From RGIG1681 sp964646345 (GTDB taxonomy: Bacteria; Bacillota; Clostridia; Christensenellales; UBA1242): a stretch of 64,000 nucleotides of DNA. The stretch lies in contig CAZYDU010000003.1 of the NCBI GenBank assembly GCA_964646345.1, positions 49,558 through 113,557 of the forward strand. The letters run 5' to 3'. Shown piece after piece: positions 17,934-26,904 of the stretch; position 1 is the first letter of the stretch, and each line of letters begins with the position of its first letter. The position numbers and the translations under genes were made by a program. A model generated the notes under the pieces. The model searched no databases and was not told where the DNA came from. It saw nothing but the letters and a program-made list of their open reading frames with translations.

Positions 17934-19031
17934 TTAGACGTTGAATTTAAATAGTATAACATCGCCATCTTGAACGACATAATCTTTTCCTTCACTGCGA
18001 ACCTTTCCGGCTTCTTTTGCCTGGTTGTAACCACCAAAAGAAACTAAGTTTTCATAAGAAACCACATCGGCTCTTATAAACCCTTTTTCAAAATCACTAT
18101 GTATTTTGCCGGCAGCACCTGGAGCTTTTGTGCCTTTGATGATTGTCCAGGCACGAACTTCCTTTTCTCCAGCTGTTAGATAAGATATTTGACCAAGTGT
18201 TTCATAACCAAGTTTGATTATCTTTTCAAGACCACTGGAGCTTAAGCCTAGGTCTTCTAAAAACATTTGTTTTTCATCGTCTGAAAGCTCTGATAACTCT
18301 TGTTCAATTTTTGCACAAACAACCAAAACTTTTGAGTTTTCTTTACCAGCATATTCTTTAACTTGATTTACAAATTTAAGGTCGTCTTCTTTTGTTTGCA
18401 AATCTTTTTCAGAAATATTGCAAGCATAAATAACTGGTTTTGTTGTTAATAAGAAGTAAGATGAAGCTAATTTTTTCTCGTCATCATTTTCAATAACGGA
18501 CCTTGCAGGCTTTCCTTCATTTAGTGCTTCATTGATTTTCTTTAATAATGCAACTTCTTCTCCATACTCTTTGTTGCCTTGTTTATACATTTTTTCAGCC
18601 TTTTCAAGTTTGGTTTTTACTGAATCAAGGTCAGCAAGGGCGAGTTCTGTATTAATTGTTTCAATATCACGGATTGGGTCAATAGAACCGTCTACGTGAG
18701 TGATATTAGTGTCTTCAAAACAACGCACAACGTGAACAATAGCATCGCATTCACGGATTGCTCCTAAAAATTTATTGCCCAAACCTTCGCCACGAGAAGC
18801 TCCTTTAACAAGTCCAGCAATATCTACAAATTTTAAAATTGCGGGTGTGATTTTTTTTGTGTTATACATTTTACCTAAAACTTCCAATCTTTCATCAGGC
18901 ACGGCAACTACACCAACGTTTGGTTCAATAGTACAGAAAGGGTAGTTTGCTACTTCTGCTCCAACTTTTGTGATTGCGTTAAATAGTGTGCTTTTTCCAA
19001 CATTAGGAAGTCCAACAACTCCAAGTTCCAT
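17934..19031 (-). CDS. ychF: Redox-regulated ribosome-binding ATPase YchF
   Basis: Obg-related P-loop protein (OLA1 family) that prefers ATP and binds ribosomes; it affects oxidative stress responses. The G1 motif GLPNVGKST is at residues 7-15, followed by NYPFCTIEPN, the G3 segment DIAGLVKGAS and a coiled-coil insertion around residues 125-190. The C-terminal TGS domain ends with the DGDVILFKFNV type sequence. Length (365) is standard. The ATG has an AGGAG site. It stands alone between two terminators, divergent from uppP. Confidence 0.96.
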   Translation of the reverse strand: MELGVVGLPNVGKSTLFNAITKVGAEVANYPFCTIEPNVGVVAVPDERLEVLGKMYNTKKITPAILKFVDIAGLVKGASRGEGLGNKFLGAIRECDAIVHVVRCFEDTNITHVDGSIDPIRDIETINTELALADLDSVKTKLEKAEKMYKQGNKEYGEEVALLKKINEALNEGKPARSVIENDDEKKLASSYFLLTTKPVIYACNISEKDLQTKEDDLKFVNQVKEYAGKENSKVLVVCAKIEQELSELSDDEKQMFLEDLGLSSSGLEKIIKLGYETLGQISYLTAGEKEVRAWTIIKGTKAPGAAGKIHSDFEKGFIRADVVSYENLVSFGGYNQAKEAGKVRSEGKDYVVQDGDVILFKFNV

Positions 19032-19121
19032 AAATTTCTCCTAAAATTTTATTATGTAGATATTATACAATATATTTTTCTAAAAATAAAGCACAAAAGC
19101 ATAAATAAATAAAATCAAAAC

Positions 19122-19127
19122 TATAAT
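19122..19127 (+). promoter_or_regulatory. -10 box of uppP
   Basis: TATAAT ends 5 bases before the uppP ATG. No clear -35 element. The predicted transcript starts at or next to the start codon. Confidence 0.45.
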
Positions 19128-19132
19128 TAAGT

Positions 19133-19915
19133 ATGAGTGTTTATGTTTTGTTGATTCTTTGTGTGGTTCAAGGGTTGACCGAATTTTTACCGGTTTCAAG
19201 CAGTGGTCATTTGTTGTTATTTGAGCAATTATTTAATGTTTCGGGTGACTTGATGTTTTTGAATTTGTTTTTGCATGTTGCAACACTTTTAGCTGTTATT
19301 ATTGTCTATAGAAAAACTTTATGGAATTTGATAAAAAAACCATTTCAACCTTACACATTAAAACTCTTTATTGCTACTATCTTCACAGTTATTTTGGCTT
19401 TTACTTATGAGTTTAGTGGCATAGAGAAAATTGTTACTAAAATTTATCCGTTTGGATTTTTATTAACATCAATTTTATTGTTTTGTTGTCATCAGTTTCA
19501 AAAAAAATGTAGTGTGATTAGAAGTGGCGAAATTTCAATGAAAAACTCATGCTTAGTTGGAATTGTTCAAGGGTTTGCGGTTGTTCCTGGGTTATCAAGG
19601 TCAGGGAGTACAATTTCAAGCATGCTTTTAAGCGGTTGTGATGAAAAACAATCTACCGAGTTTAGCTTTTTGCTAAGTTTGCCGATAATAATTGGTGGAT
19701 TTATTTTGGAACTATTTAAAATTAATAAAGGCTCAAATATCTTAGCGGTAGGCGATTTTAAAATATATGTTTTTGCATTTATAATAACATTTCTTGTGTC
19801 TTTAATTGCTTTAAAACTTACAATAAAACTTGTAAAAAAACACAAGTTTATTATTTTTTCAATTTATACTTTTGTTTTATTTGTTGTGACATTTATATTA
19901 AATTATCTAATATAA
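19133..19915 (+). CDS. uppP: Undecaprenyl-diphosphatase UppP/BacA
   Basis: Integral membrane phosphatase that recycles undecaprenyl diphosphate to the monophosphate carrier for peptidoglycan and wall polymers; overexpression gives bacitracin resistance. The two signature motifs are present: QGLTEFLPVSSSGH near residue 14 and GIVQGFAVVPGLSRSGSTI near residue 142. Seven to eight membrane helices fit the 260 residues. There is no Shine-Dalgarno site; a TATAAT box lies just before the ATG, so the mRNA is probably leaderless. Confidence 0.95.
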   Translation: MSVYVLLILCVVQGLTEFLPVSSSGHLLLFEQLFNVSGDLMFLNLFLHVATLLAVIIVYRKTLWNLIKKPFQPYTLKLFIATIFTVILAFTYEFSGIEKIVTKIYPFGFLLTSILLFCCHQFQKKCSVIRSGEISMKNSCLVGIVQGFAVVPGLSRSGSTISSMLLSGCDEKQSTEFSFLLSLPIIIGGFILELFKINKGSNILAVGDFKIYVFAFIITFLVSLIALKLTIKLVKKHKFIIFSIYTFVLFVVTFILNYLI

Positions 19916-19943
19916 AAAGAGTCTTCATTTAGAAGACTCTTTT
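19914..19943. terminator. Bidirectional terminator between uppP and the 31-aa peptide gene
   Basis: AAAAGAGTCTTC pairs with GAAGACTCTTTT across a 6-base loop, with T-runs on both strands. Confidence 0.8.
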
Positions 19944-19959
19944 AGGTGGAAAAGAAAAA

Positions 19960-20055
19960 TTAGTTGCAGTCTTTTGTTTTTGTAGACTTACAATCGCATT
20001 TTGATTTAGCACTGCAATCTCTGATTTTTCTATCTTGTTTTTTGTTTTTTCTCAT
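19960..20055 (-). CDS. 31-residue Lys/Cys-rich peptide
   Basis: A short reading frame found by translating the minus strand. It begins MRKNKKQDRK and carries four cysteines in its second half (RDCSAKS..., CDC and a near-terminal DC). The AAAGGAG site sits 7 bases before the ATG, and a terminator follows the stop by 16 bp, so it has all signals of a real gene. It starts 14 bp after the end of the ABC-exporter-like gene and is probably co-transcribed. The cysteines suggest metal binding or disulphides. No family recognised; a modified or exported peptide is possible but unproven. Confidence 0.6.
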   Translation of the reverse strand: MRKNKKQDRKIRDCSAKSKCDCKSTKTKDCN

Positions 20056-20069
20056 AAAACATCTCCTTT

Positions 20070-21707
20070 TTAGTTTCTAATATTATTGTTTGCATTTTTC
20101 GACAAAATATTCGCATATTTTCGATTAATTTCTATAAAAAATATTTCGTCAAAAATATCTTCAAATTGTGAGCTATTGAAATAACAAATAACCGTGCAAT
20201 GTTTTTTGAGATTTAGAAAAACTTGTTTTATCAAGTCTTTATCTGAACGTGATAAGTTTTCAGGCAACTTATAGATATTAATTATTTTCGAGCCGGAAAG
20301 ATAAGCTCTAATAATTCCTAAAAGAAATCTTTGTTTAGTTGATATATCATTGTTAGCTAAGGTATTATATTTATCTTCAAAAGAACAGATAAATTCGCTT
20401 AGCCCGAGATTTTTTATTTCTTTAAATATCTTATTTCGTGACGGGCAAACCAAGTATAAATTTTCATAAATTGAGATATTGAAAAACTGTTCATTTGGAG
20501 TAACTGAAGAAATATATTTATTAATGTTGGGTTTATCGAGATTAGATATATTTTTATCTCCCAAAAAAATGCAACCGCCATCGGGTAAGGTTTGTTTAGT
20601 TGAAAGATTAAATAGCTCCAAAATTTTATAATCTTCGTCACCAACAAAACAAACTAATGATTTGTAAGGAATTTTTAATTGCAAATCCTTTAGTTTTAAT
20701 TTGGAGTTTGTTGAAACATTGTAGTAATACAAGTTAAACGACTCAAGCTCAATGGGCTTTTCTTGTTGTGTGGCCTGAATGTATTTTAATGATTCAAAAT
20801 GTTTTAGAGTATTATCCATCAGAGCTATTTCAGAGAAAATATCAAAAAATGAAATCAGGTTTTCAGCAGAACTTGTTAAGTATGGGGTTAATATTAAATA
20901 AACCGAAAGAGTGATTTCGGTTGATTTTACTTGACCAATTAAAAATAAAGTTGAAGCAAATACAGCTGTTTTTAAAATTAAAGATATAAAATTGTTATTG
21001 ATATTATAAAGCATTGAAATTGAGTTGCTGGTTTTAATGTTTTCTTCAACATATTGAAAATACTTTTCTTTTAATGCATATTCAAGATTATAGTTTTTCT
21101 CAGCACTATCTCCACCGCAAATACTGTTAAATAGTCCAATAGAAACATTTTCATATTTAGAAAGTTCCTTTGTTTTCGTTTGAATTTTGTTGTCCGTTAA
21201 CTTTAATAAAAAATAAGAAATAATACTAACAATGATAATGCCGATTGCAAGAATATAACTATAAAATAATATGATTCCGAGAATGATTAAAGCTTTTATA
21301 AAAAAACAAAATTTATATATTAAGTTTTTGTTAAAATTTACACAGGCTGAAACATCTTTTAGAATTGTTACGTCAACATTTTTAACATTTTTATTGTTTT
21401 TAACATTATGATAAATATAGTTCTGATAATTAGTTATGATAATGCGGTTCACTTTAATGCTGATTTTGTGGTAGCAAAAATATAAAAATGCAGAAACTAG
21501 TATCACAAGAAATTCTATAATGGTTTGTTTGATTGCTTTGTTAAAATCATAAACTGTGATTGCTGTGATTGCATTAGAAACCAAAATAGGAGTCCATACT
21601 GAAAGAATTGCAGGAATTAGCAAGGTTAGAAACATTAAAAATATCAAAATGGGTTTTATTTTTGATAATTTATAAAATGACTTGATTGTCTTGAAATTTT
21701 TGAACAA
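20070..21707 (-). CDS. ABC-exporter-like protein with lost ATPase motifs
   Basis: The first ~300 residues form a six-helix exporter membrane domain, and the rest has the length and strand order of an ABC nucleotide-binding domain. However, the Walker A position reads FVGDEDYKILEL (no GxxGxGK[ST]), the signature reads DISTKQRFL, the Walker B region reads KIINIYKLPENLS without the Asp-Glu pair, and the H-loop reads CYFNSSQ. ATP hydrolysis by this chain is very unlikely. I chose the TTG at 21707 because AGGAG lies 5 bases before it; an earlier TTG at 21776 has no such site. It probably acts as the inactive partner of another ABC half or as a binding/sensory protein. The reading frame is intact over 545 residues, so it is maintained and not a pseudogene. 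Confidence 0.75.
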   Translation of the reverse strand: MFKNFKTIKSFYKLSKIKPILIFLMFLTLLIPAILSVWTPILVSNAITAITVYDFNKAIKQTIIEFLVILVSAFLYFCYHKISIKVNRIIITNYQNYIYHNVKNNKNVKNVDVTILKDVSACVNFNKNLIYKFCFFIKALIILGIILFYSYILAIGIIIVSIISYFLLKLTDNKIQTKTKELSKYENVSIGLFNSICGGDSAEKNYNLEYALKEKYFQYVEENIKTSNSISMLYNINNNFISLILKTAVFASTLFLIGQVKSTEITLSVYLILTPYLTSSAENLISFFDIFSEIALMDNTLKHFESLKYIQATQQEKPIELESFNLYYYNVSTNSKLKLKDLQLKIPYKSLVCFVGDEDYKILELFNLSTKQTLPDGGCIFLGDKNISNLDKPNINKYISSVTPNEQFFNISIYENLYLVCPSRNKIFKEIKNLGLSEFICSFEDKYNTLANNDISTKQRFLLGIIRAYLSGSKIINIYKLPENLSRSDKDLIKQVFLNLKKHCTVICYFNSSQFEDIFDEIFFIEINRKYANILSKNANNNIRN

Positions 21708-21803
21708 AGATACTCCTAATTTGCTGTTTTTTATTGTAAAAACGAGCCTAATGTTATATAATTTAATTATTAACAAAATCTAAATTTTTATAAGGAAAAT
21801 ATT

Positions 21804-22283
21804 ATGGAAGAAAACAACACTCAAAAACGTGACAAATGGGATAAACGTTTCATGGAAATGGCAAAACTTGTTGGAACTTGGTGCACTTGCCATAGACGTC
21901 AAGTTGGGGCAATTATTGTTAAGGATAAACGCATTATCGCAACAGGTTACAACGGAGCTCCTTCAGGAATTGAAAATTGTTTGGAAAAAGGTTATTGCAT
22001 AAGAAACAAACTCAATATTCCAAGTGGAACGAAAGCTGAAACTTGTTATTCAGTTCATGCTGAACAAAATGCTATTATTCAAGCATCAAAACTTGGTATT
22101 GCCGTTGATGGAGCAACAATTTATGTTACACATCAACCTTGCACAATCTGCACAAGGCTTATTATTAATGCTGGAATTAAAAGAATTGTTTATGGTATTG
22201 AATATCCTGATGAATTTTCTTTGCAATTATTAAATGAAGCGGGCATCGAACTTAAATTTTTACCTTATGGGGACGGTGAATAA
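21804..22283 (+). CDS. dCMP deaminase (ComEB-type)
   Basis: Zinc-dependent deaminase that converts dCMP to dUMP, feeding thymidylate synthesis. The zinc site consists of HAEQNAI near residue 92 and PCTICTRL near residue 118. The conserved GYNGAPSG substrate loop is near residue 52. A CxxC-type extra zinc site typical of dCMP deaminases (WCTCHRR and C..GYC) is also visible. Length (159) is normal. It starts with an AAGGA site, is divergent from the ABC-like gene, and is followed one base after its stop by the next ATG, so both are co-transcribed. It supplies substrate for the ThyX encoded at 44 kb. Confidence 0.92.
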   Translation: MEENNTQKRDKWDKRFMEMAKLVGTWCTCHRRQVGAIIVKDKRIIATGYNGAPSGIENCLEKGYCIRNKLNIPSGTKAETCYSVHAEQNAIIQASKLGIAVDGATIYVTHQPCTICTRLIINAGIKRIVYGIEYPDEFSLQLLNEAGIELKFLPYGDGE

Positions 22284-22284
22284 A

Positions 22285-24483
22285 ATGGATATCATGATAA
22301 TAATTTCTATTGCTCTTGGATTGCTTTTAATTATTGGTTTTTTGCTGGGATTTTTGCGAAGCTGGAAAAAATCAACAATAAGATTTGGATTAATCGTTGT
22401 TTGTTTTTTTGTTGCTTTGCTGTCATCTTCAAAAATTTCAGAAAGCCTTATGTCGAAATATGTTAGTGGTTTGGTTATTTCTATTTTTGGTCAAACCATA
22501 GATTTTGAGTCATTGGTTGGTGAAGTTGCAGGCGATTTGATTAGCGAAGGTTCTGCTCTAACAAATTTTGCAACTGCACTATTAAATATTTTTGTAAAAT
22601 TAATTGCGTTTCTAATAGTATTCATTTCATTAATGGTTGTTACGTTATTGATTTATTATATTATCGTTGCGATAATGTCTAGCAAACAAAAGAAAAAATC
22701 TGTAGGAAATATTACACCTAAATGGTGGGAAAGACTTATTGGTGGCGGTGTTGGAATTATAGGTTCACTATTAATTTGCATTGCACTATTTACCCCAGTG
22801 TTTGGTGTAATGAATGTTTGTGATAGATTTTTTGAAGAAGAATCTAAAAACGCAACAGCTTCAGCTTATGCTTATGAAAATAGTTTGATTTGTGGAAAGT
22901 TTTACACCGAAGATAAAAATATCGGAAAAGTTGAAACATACCTTGAAAAATATGACAAGTTGAGAACAGAATATAAAAAATCTTTTGCGGGTTTTGTGTT
23001 CACTTATACTGGTGTTGATGCTATTGGAAAATCAACTTTTAACAAACTTTCAACGGTAACTCAAAACGGAATGAATGTTAATTTCACGACAGAGTGTGTT
23101 AATATTATTAATGCCTATAATTTATACAAAACCAATTTTGTTGAAAACAAGTTTGATTTAGCAACCGAACAAAGTGTTGAAGCTGTGCAAAGTATTTATG
23201 ATATTGCTAAAAATTCAGAAGTAATGCGAGAAGTTGTTTTGGATATTGTTCCACGCATGGCTAGCAAATGGACAAATGATGAAACATTCCTTGGAATGGA
23301 ATTGCCAGTTTCGGGCGATATGAAAGACATTGCAGTTGAACTTTTGGAAGTGTTTAACTCATCAGAGTTTGACGTTATTGATAGAAATATTAATGTTTTG
23401 CTCAATGCTATAAGGGTTGCAAACAAACATGATATTATTGTCGATGTTAATGCGGGTTCAGAATTAATGGACGTTATTGATAGAGATGATTTTGTTAAAG
23501 ACGAACTCAATACTTTAGCAACTACTCCAGAAATGAAAAGAGCTTTGCCAAACATAATGGTAACTACTGTTAAACTTGCTTACAAGTCGGTTATTGATAC
23601 AGAACCTAGTGAGCCACTCGAACAAGAATTTACACAAGATGACATTGCAAAAATCACTTGGAATAATGAATCAACAAGAATGCAAACTATTGTTACAAAA
23701 ATGTTTGAGTTTTTTGATACACAAGATGTTATAAACAACTTAACAAATTTTGGTATTGTTATTGACAATGCAAGAAAGTCGGACGTTATTTCAAAACCTG
23801 TTCAAATTTTGATGTATGATTATATCAATTTAAAAGTTCAAGGTGTTGATAGTGCAAAATCTGTATTGCTAAGTGCGATAAAAAACAACTGGACATCGGA
23901 AGATTATAGTTACACAAGTTTGTTTGCAACGGTAGAAACAACCGCGAAAGTTGCTCAAAGTCTAGAAAATAAAACACTTGAAGACATGACTGGTTCGCTT
24001 GAAAATATCAAAAATAATGAAGAATTAAAACAAACTGTTCAAAATGCTGTTAATAGTGGAATTATTAATGATTTGATTAGCGATGAAAAGAAAGCAAATA
24101 TATATAAAGACATGATTAATAGTGTTTTGGATTCAGAAGAAGAATTGAATATCGGAAACGAAATGAAGGCTGGACAAGTTGTATCAAACATTGTTAATAA
24201 GTCTTCAAACAAAGAAGGCAGTGAATCTTCAATGTTTGCGGGAGAAACGCAAGAAGAAAAAACACAAGAAGCAAAAGACTCAATCACTACACTCACTCAG
24301 TCAAATGCGGTTATGGATTTGCTTGGGATAGAATCAAACAAAAATGACTCTGCAGTGAAGTCTTATATTAATGGAATGAATAATGAAGACAAGATAGCTT
24401 TTGAAAATGCTATTAGAGACATGTCTGTAGGAGAAGACCAAAATACACTTGCAAAATTGTTTGGTGTAGACTTAAATTCGTAA
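22285..24483 (+). CDS. Large CvpA-like membrane protein
   Basis: Residues 1-175 have four hydrophobic segments in the CvpA arrangement (IIISIALGLLLIIGFLLGFLRSWKK, then paired helices near residues 90-130 and 155-175). The remaining ~560 residues are soluble, helix-rich, with many Asp/Asn/Val and no motif that I recognise. I use the ATG at 22285, one base after the dCMP deaminase stop, with GGGGACGG as ribosome-binding site inside that gene. CvpA-fused proteins of this size occur in Clostridia; function unknown. It could be an envelope scaffold. A terminator follows. Confidence 0.7.
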   Translation: MDIMIIISIALGLLLIIGFLLGFLRSWKKSTIRFGLIVVCFFVALLSSSKISESLMSKYVSGLVISIFGQTIDFESLVGEVAGDLISEGSALTNFATALLNIFVKLIAFLIVFISLMVVTLLIYYIIVAIMSSKQKKKSVGNITPKWWERLIGGGVGIIGSLLICIALFTPVFGVMNVCDRFFEEESKNATASAYAYENSLICGKFYTEDKNIGKVETYLEKYDKLRTEYKKSFAGFVFTYTGVDAIGKSTFNKLSTVTQNGMNVNFTTECVNIINAYNLYKTNFVENKFDLATEQSVEAVQSIYDIAKNSEVMREVVLDIVPRMASKWTNDETFLGMELPVSGDMKDIAVELLEVFNSSEFDVIDRNINVLLNAIRVANKHDIIVDVNAGSELMDVIDRDDFVKDELNTLATTPEMKRALPNIMVTTVKLAYKSVIDTEPSEPLEQEFTQDDIAKITWNNESTRMQTIVTKMFEFFDTQDVINNLTNFGIVIDNARKSDVISKPVQILMYDYINLKVQGVDSAKSVLLSAIKNNWTSEDYSYTSLFATVETTAKVAQSLENKTLEDMTGSLENIKNNEELKQTVQNAVNSGIINDLISDEKKANIYKDMINSVLDSEEELNIGNEMKAGQVVSNIVNKSSNKEGSESSMFAGETQEEKTQEAKDSITTLTQSNAVMDLLGIESNKNDSAVKSYINGMNNEDKIAFENAIRDMSVGEDQNTLAKLFGVDLNS

Positions 24484-24490
24484 AATGTAT

Positions 24491-24529
24491 AAAAGTATGA
24501 AAAATTAACAATTTTCATACTTTTTTTTG
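24491..24529 (+). terminator. Terminator after the large CvpA-like gene
   Basis: AAAAGTATGAAAA pairs with TTTTCATACTTTT, followed by T8. Confidence 0.8.
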
Positions 24530-24588
24530 TTAAAAAAGTGTACAAATTTTATTGATTTATGCTATATTATTTTATGTAAGGAGATATT

Positions 24589-25539
24589 ATGGCTAAAAAT
24601 ACAAAAAAAATACATTTAATCATTAATTGCGACCCAGGAATTGATGATGCGGTTGCATTAATGCTTGTTATAAAAAGCGAAATGTTTGATGTAAAACTTA
24701 TCACTACAGACCTTGGAAATGCTGGTCCACAACAATCTGCAAAAAACTGCAATAACATCTTTGAACTTCTCGGCGGGCCTGAAGTTAAGGTTTGTGCTGG
24801 CGATGGCAAGGGTTTGACTAGAGATAGAGAACATGTTGCTGTTCATGGCAAAACAGGTATGGGTAGTTATATCTTTGAGCCACATTCAAGAAAGGTGTCA
24901 AAAGATGATGCTATTGATGCAATGTATGAAGCTATAATGAACTCAGATGAAAAAGTAACCATTCTTTGTATGTCTCCAACATCAAACTTAGCAAAACTAC
25001 AACTAAAACACAAAGATTGTTGGACTGCTGATAAAATTGAGAGAATCGTTATTATGGCTGGTTCTATAGAAGACTTAAAAAAAGGCGAAATCCCTTATGC
25101 TGAATTTAATATTTCTTGCGACCCAGAATCAGCGGAGATGCTTTTTCCAAAAACTCCAAAAGTTCCAGTTGTTGTTGTTCCAATGGAAATGGGGCACACT
25201 GCATACCTTGATTGGCAAGATGTGTTTAAAACTAAAAATATGAATTCGGTTGGTGCTGTTTTTGAATATATGTTTAGAAACTATAAAGACAGACATGTCA
25301 AAAACGGAATTGCAACTCATGACGGTTGTGCCGTTGCTTACATGATTGACCCTACAATTTTCAAGACCGAAGAAATGTTTACTGAAGTAAAATATTTCGA
25401 TGCTATTGATTCTGGTGTTTTGATGTTCAAGAAAGGCGAAGAACTCAAGAAAACGAAACCAAATGTTTTAGTTTGTTCTGAAGTTAATGTTAAAAAATTT
25501 AAAAAACTATATTTTAAATATTTAAAAAAATGTAAATAA
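24589..25539 (+). CDS. Nucleoside hydrolase (inosine/uridine-type)
   Basis: Calcium-dependent N-ribohydrolase that splits nucleosides into ribose and base for salvage. The calcium-binding motif NCDPGIDDA is at residues 14-22 and its late partner aspartate is in THDGCAVAY near residue 244. The FNISCDPESAEM segment near residue 180 is the typical ribose-binding loop. Length (316) is standard for the IunH/Rih family. Substrate preference cannot be read from sequence. The ATG follows an AAGGAG site. The gene begins a three-gene run with the DAC-like gene and gpmI at 10-13 bp gaps. Confidence 0.9.
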   Translation: MAKNTKKIHLIINCDPGIDDAVALMLVIKSEMFDVKLITTDLGNAGPQQSAKNCNNIFELLGGPEVKVCAGDGKGLTRDREHVAVHGKTGMGSYIFEPHSRKVSKDDAIDAMYEAIMNSDEKVTILCMSPTSNLAKLQLKHKDCWTADKIERIVIMAGSIEDLKKGEIPYAEFNISCDPESAEMLFPKTPKVPVVVVPMEMGHTAYLDWQDVFKTKNMNSVGAVFEYMFRNYKDRHVKNGIATHDGCAVAYMIDPTIFKTEEMFTEVKYFDAIDSGVLMFKKGEELKKTKPNVLVCSEVNVKKFKKLYFKYLKKCK

Positions 25540-25551
25540 AGGAAAAGTACC

Positions 25552-26895
25552 ATGGTTAAAAGTCGATTTTTAGAGTTTGTTCACGATTACATTTTAAAAA
25601 TGTTCACAGGCTCTGAAATTATTGGAGAAGAAGAATCTTCAACTCGTGATAATATTATTGCTCAGGGCGAAGCGGGTTCAATTAAGGTTAAGTTTGATAG
25701 AGAAGATAATTATAGAATTATTATCAAACGTGCTCAGCCTTTCAAAAATTTGGAAATTTCGCTTATCAAGTCAATAATTGAAGAATCACAAAAAATTGAT
25801 GATTTAAGCATTAAAGATGATTACAAAAAAGGCTTAAAAAATCTTGTAATTGAAAAAGCAATTTGCAGGTCTCTTTCAAATTCTTGTGCAAAAACCCTTG
25901 CGGTAATTTTGCGTGAAATGAATTATTGGGGGCAAAGAACATATGAAGGGAATAGAATAACTTTGGGCTGTATTGTCAGCAATAAAAAGGTTGGAAGCAA
26001 AACCAATCAAAATTTGCATGTATCAAAGTTATTTGAAAAAGATTTCAGTGCTCTTTTGTCTGACGGCAAAAATTCATTCATTGAAATTTCTGCTGATGGA
26101 TTTTTTGTTGACCATATAAATTTCTCGAAAGTTGTTGATTATTCGCTTTATGCTCCTTATGAAAACCTGGAATTAGCGAGTTTATCAACTGGTTCAAAAA
26201 TTGGAATTTGCCTAAATAGCGAAGGCGAAGTTTTGATATTTAAAAACAAAAGTTTGGTTTTTGCAAAAAAGAGTGGTGTTTGGGTTTGTTTTTCGCATGA
26301 AGAAATTGTTGGTAAACTAGCAGAGCATGCTGGAGAATATGAAGATGTGAGAAAAGCCATATATCTATCGGCTCTAGACACAAGCTTTAATCGTTGCGGT
26401 GGGTGTATTGTTCACGTTAACTCAGGTGATTCTAAAAATGTTTTAAAACACATTGACGTTGCTGATGTTTTGTTAAGAGATAGCTACGACTACTTGCAAC
26501 AAGAAAAAATCAATCAATCCTTTTTCGTTAAGCTAGATGATAATGTTTCAGAAATTCCTTCATTTGATGAATTTTTATATGAAGAAAGAAGTGCCAAGTC
26601 GGCAGCTTTGATTAAACTTATAAAGGGAAGAAAATTTCAGGAGCTTGATAGAAAGTTTAGGCAAGAAATAATTGCTATCGATGGTGCTACAATTATTGAC
26701 TATGACGGAACAATTATTGCGGCGGGGGCAATTATAAAGATTGAAGCCGGTAGTACTGGTGGTGGAAGACTTGCAGCGGCAAAAACATTATCGAATTACG
26801 GAATTTCGATAAAAATTTCTAATGACGGCTCAATGCAAGGCTTTAAAATTGATAAAAATAAATTAAGAGCAAGACTGATATTTGTTATTGGTTAA
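25552..26895 (+). CDS. Protein with C-terminal diadenylate-cyclase-like (DisA_N) domain
   Basis: Diadenylate cyclases make c-di-AMP and carry a DGA motif and an RHR motif. Here the last ~75 residues include DGATIIDYDGTIIAAGAI near residue 376 and GSTGGGRLAAAKTLS near residue 404, aligning with the DGAVII...GTRHRAA...S pattern of CdaA/DisA. The DGA is intact but RHR is reduced to GGR, so catalysis is doubtful. Residues 1-330 are soluble and unlike known families; no membrane helix or signal is seen. It could be a sensor or an altered cyclase. It lies between nucleoside hydrolase and gpmI in a tight operon. Confidence 0.6.
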   Translation: MVKSRFLEFVHDYILKMFTGSEIIGEEESSTRDNIIAQGEAGSIKVKFDREDNYRIIIKRAQPFKNLEISLIKSIIEESQKIDDLSIKDDYKKGLKNLVIEKAICRSLSNSCAKTLAVILREMNYWGQRTYEGNRITLGCIVSNKKVGSKTNQNLHVSKLFEKDFSALLSDGKNSFIEISADGFFVDHINFSKVVDYSLYAPYENLELASLSTGSKIGICLNSEGEVLIFKNKSLVFAKKSGVWVCFSHEEIVGKLAEHAGEYEDVRKAIYLSALDTSFNRCGGCIVHVNSGDSKNVLKHIDVADVLLRDSYDYLQQEKINQSFFVKLDDNVSEIPSFDEFLYEERSAKSAALIKLIKGRKFQELDRKFRQEIIAIDGATIIDYDGTIIAAGAIIKIEAGSTGGGRLAAAKTLSNYGISIKISNDGSMQGFKIDKNKLRARLIFVIG

Positions 26896-26904
26896 GGAGA
26901 AATT

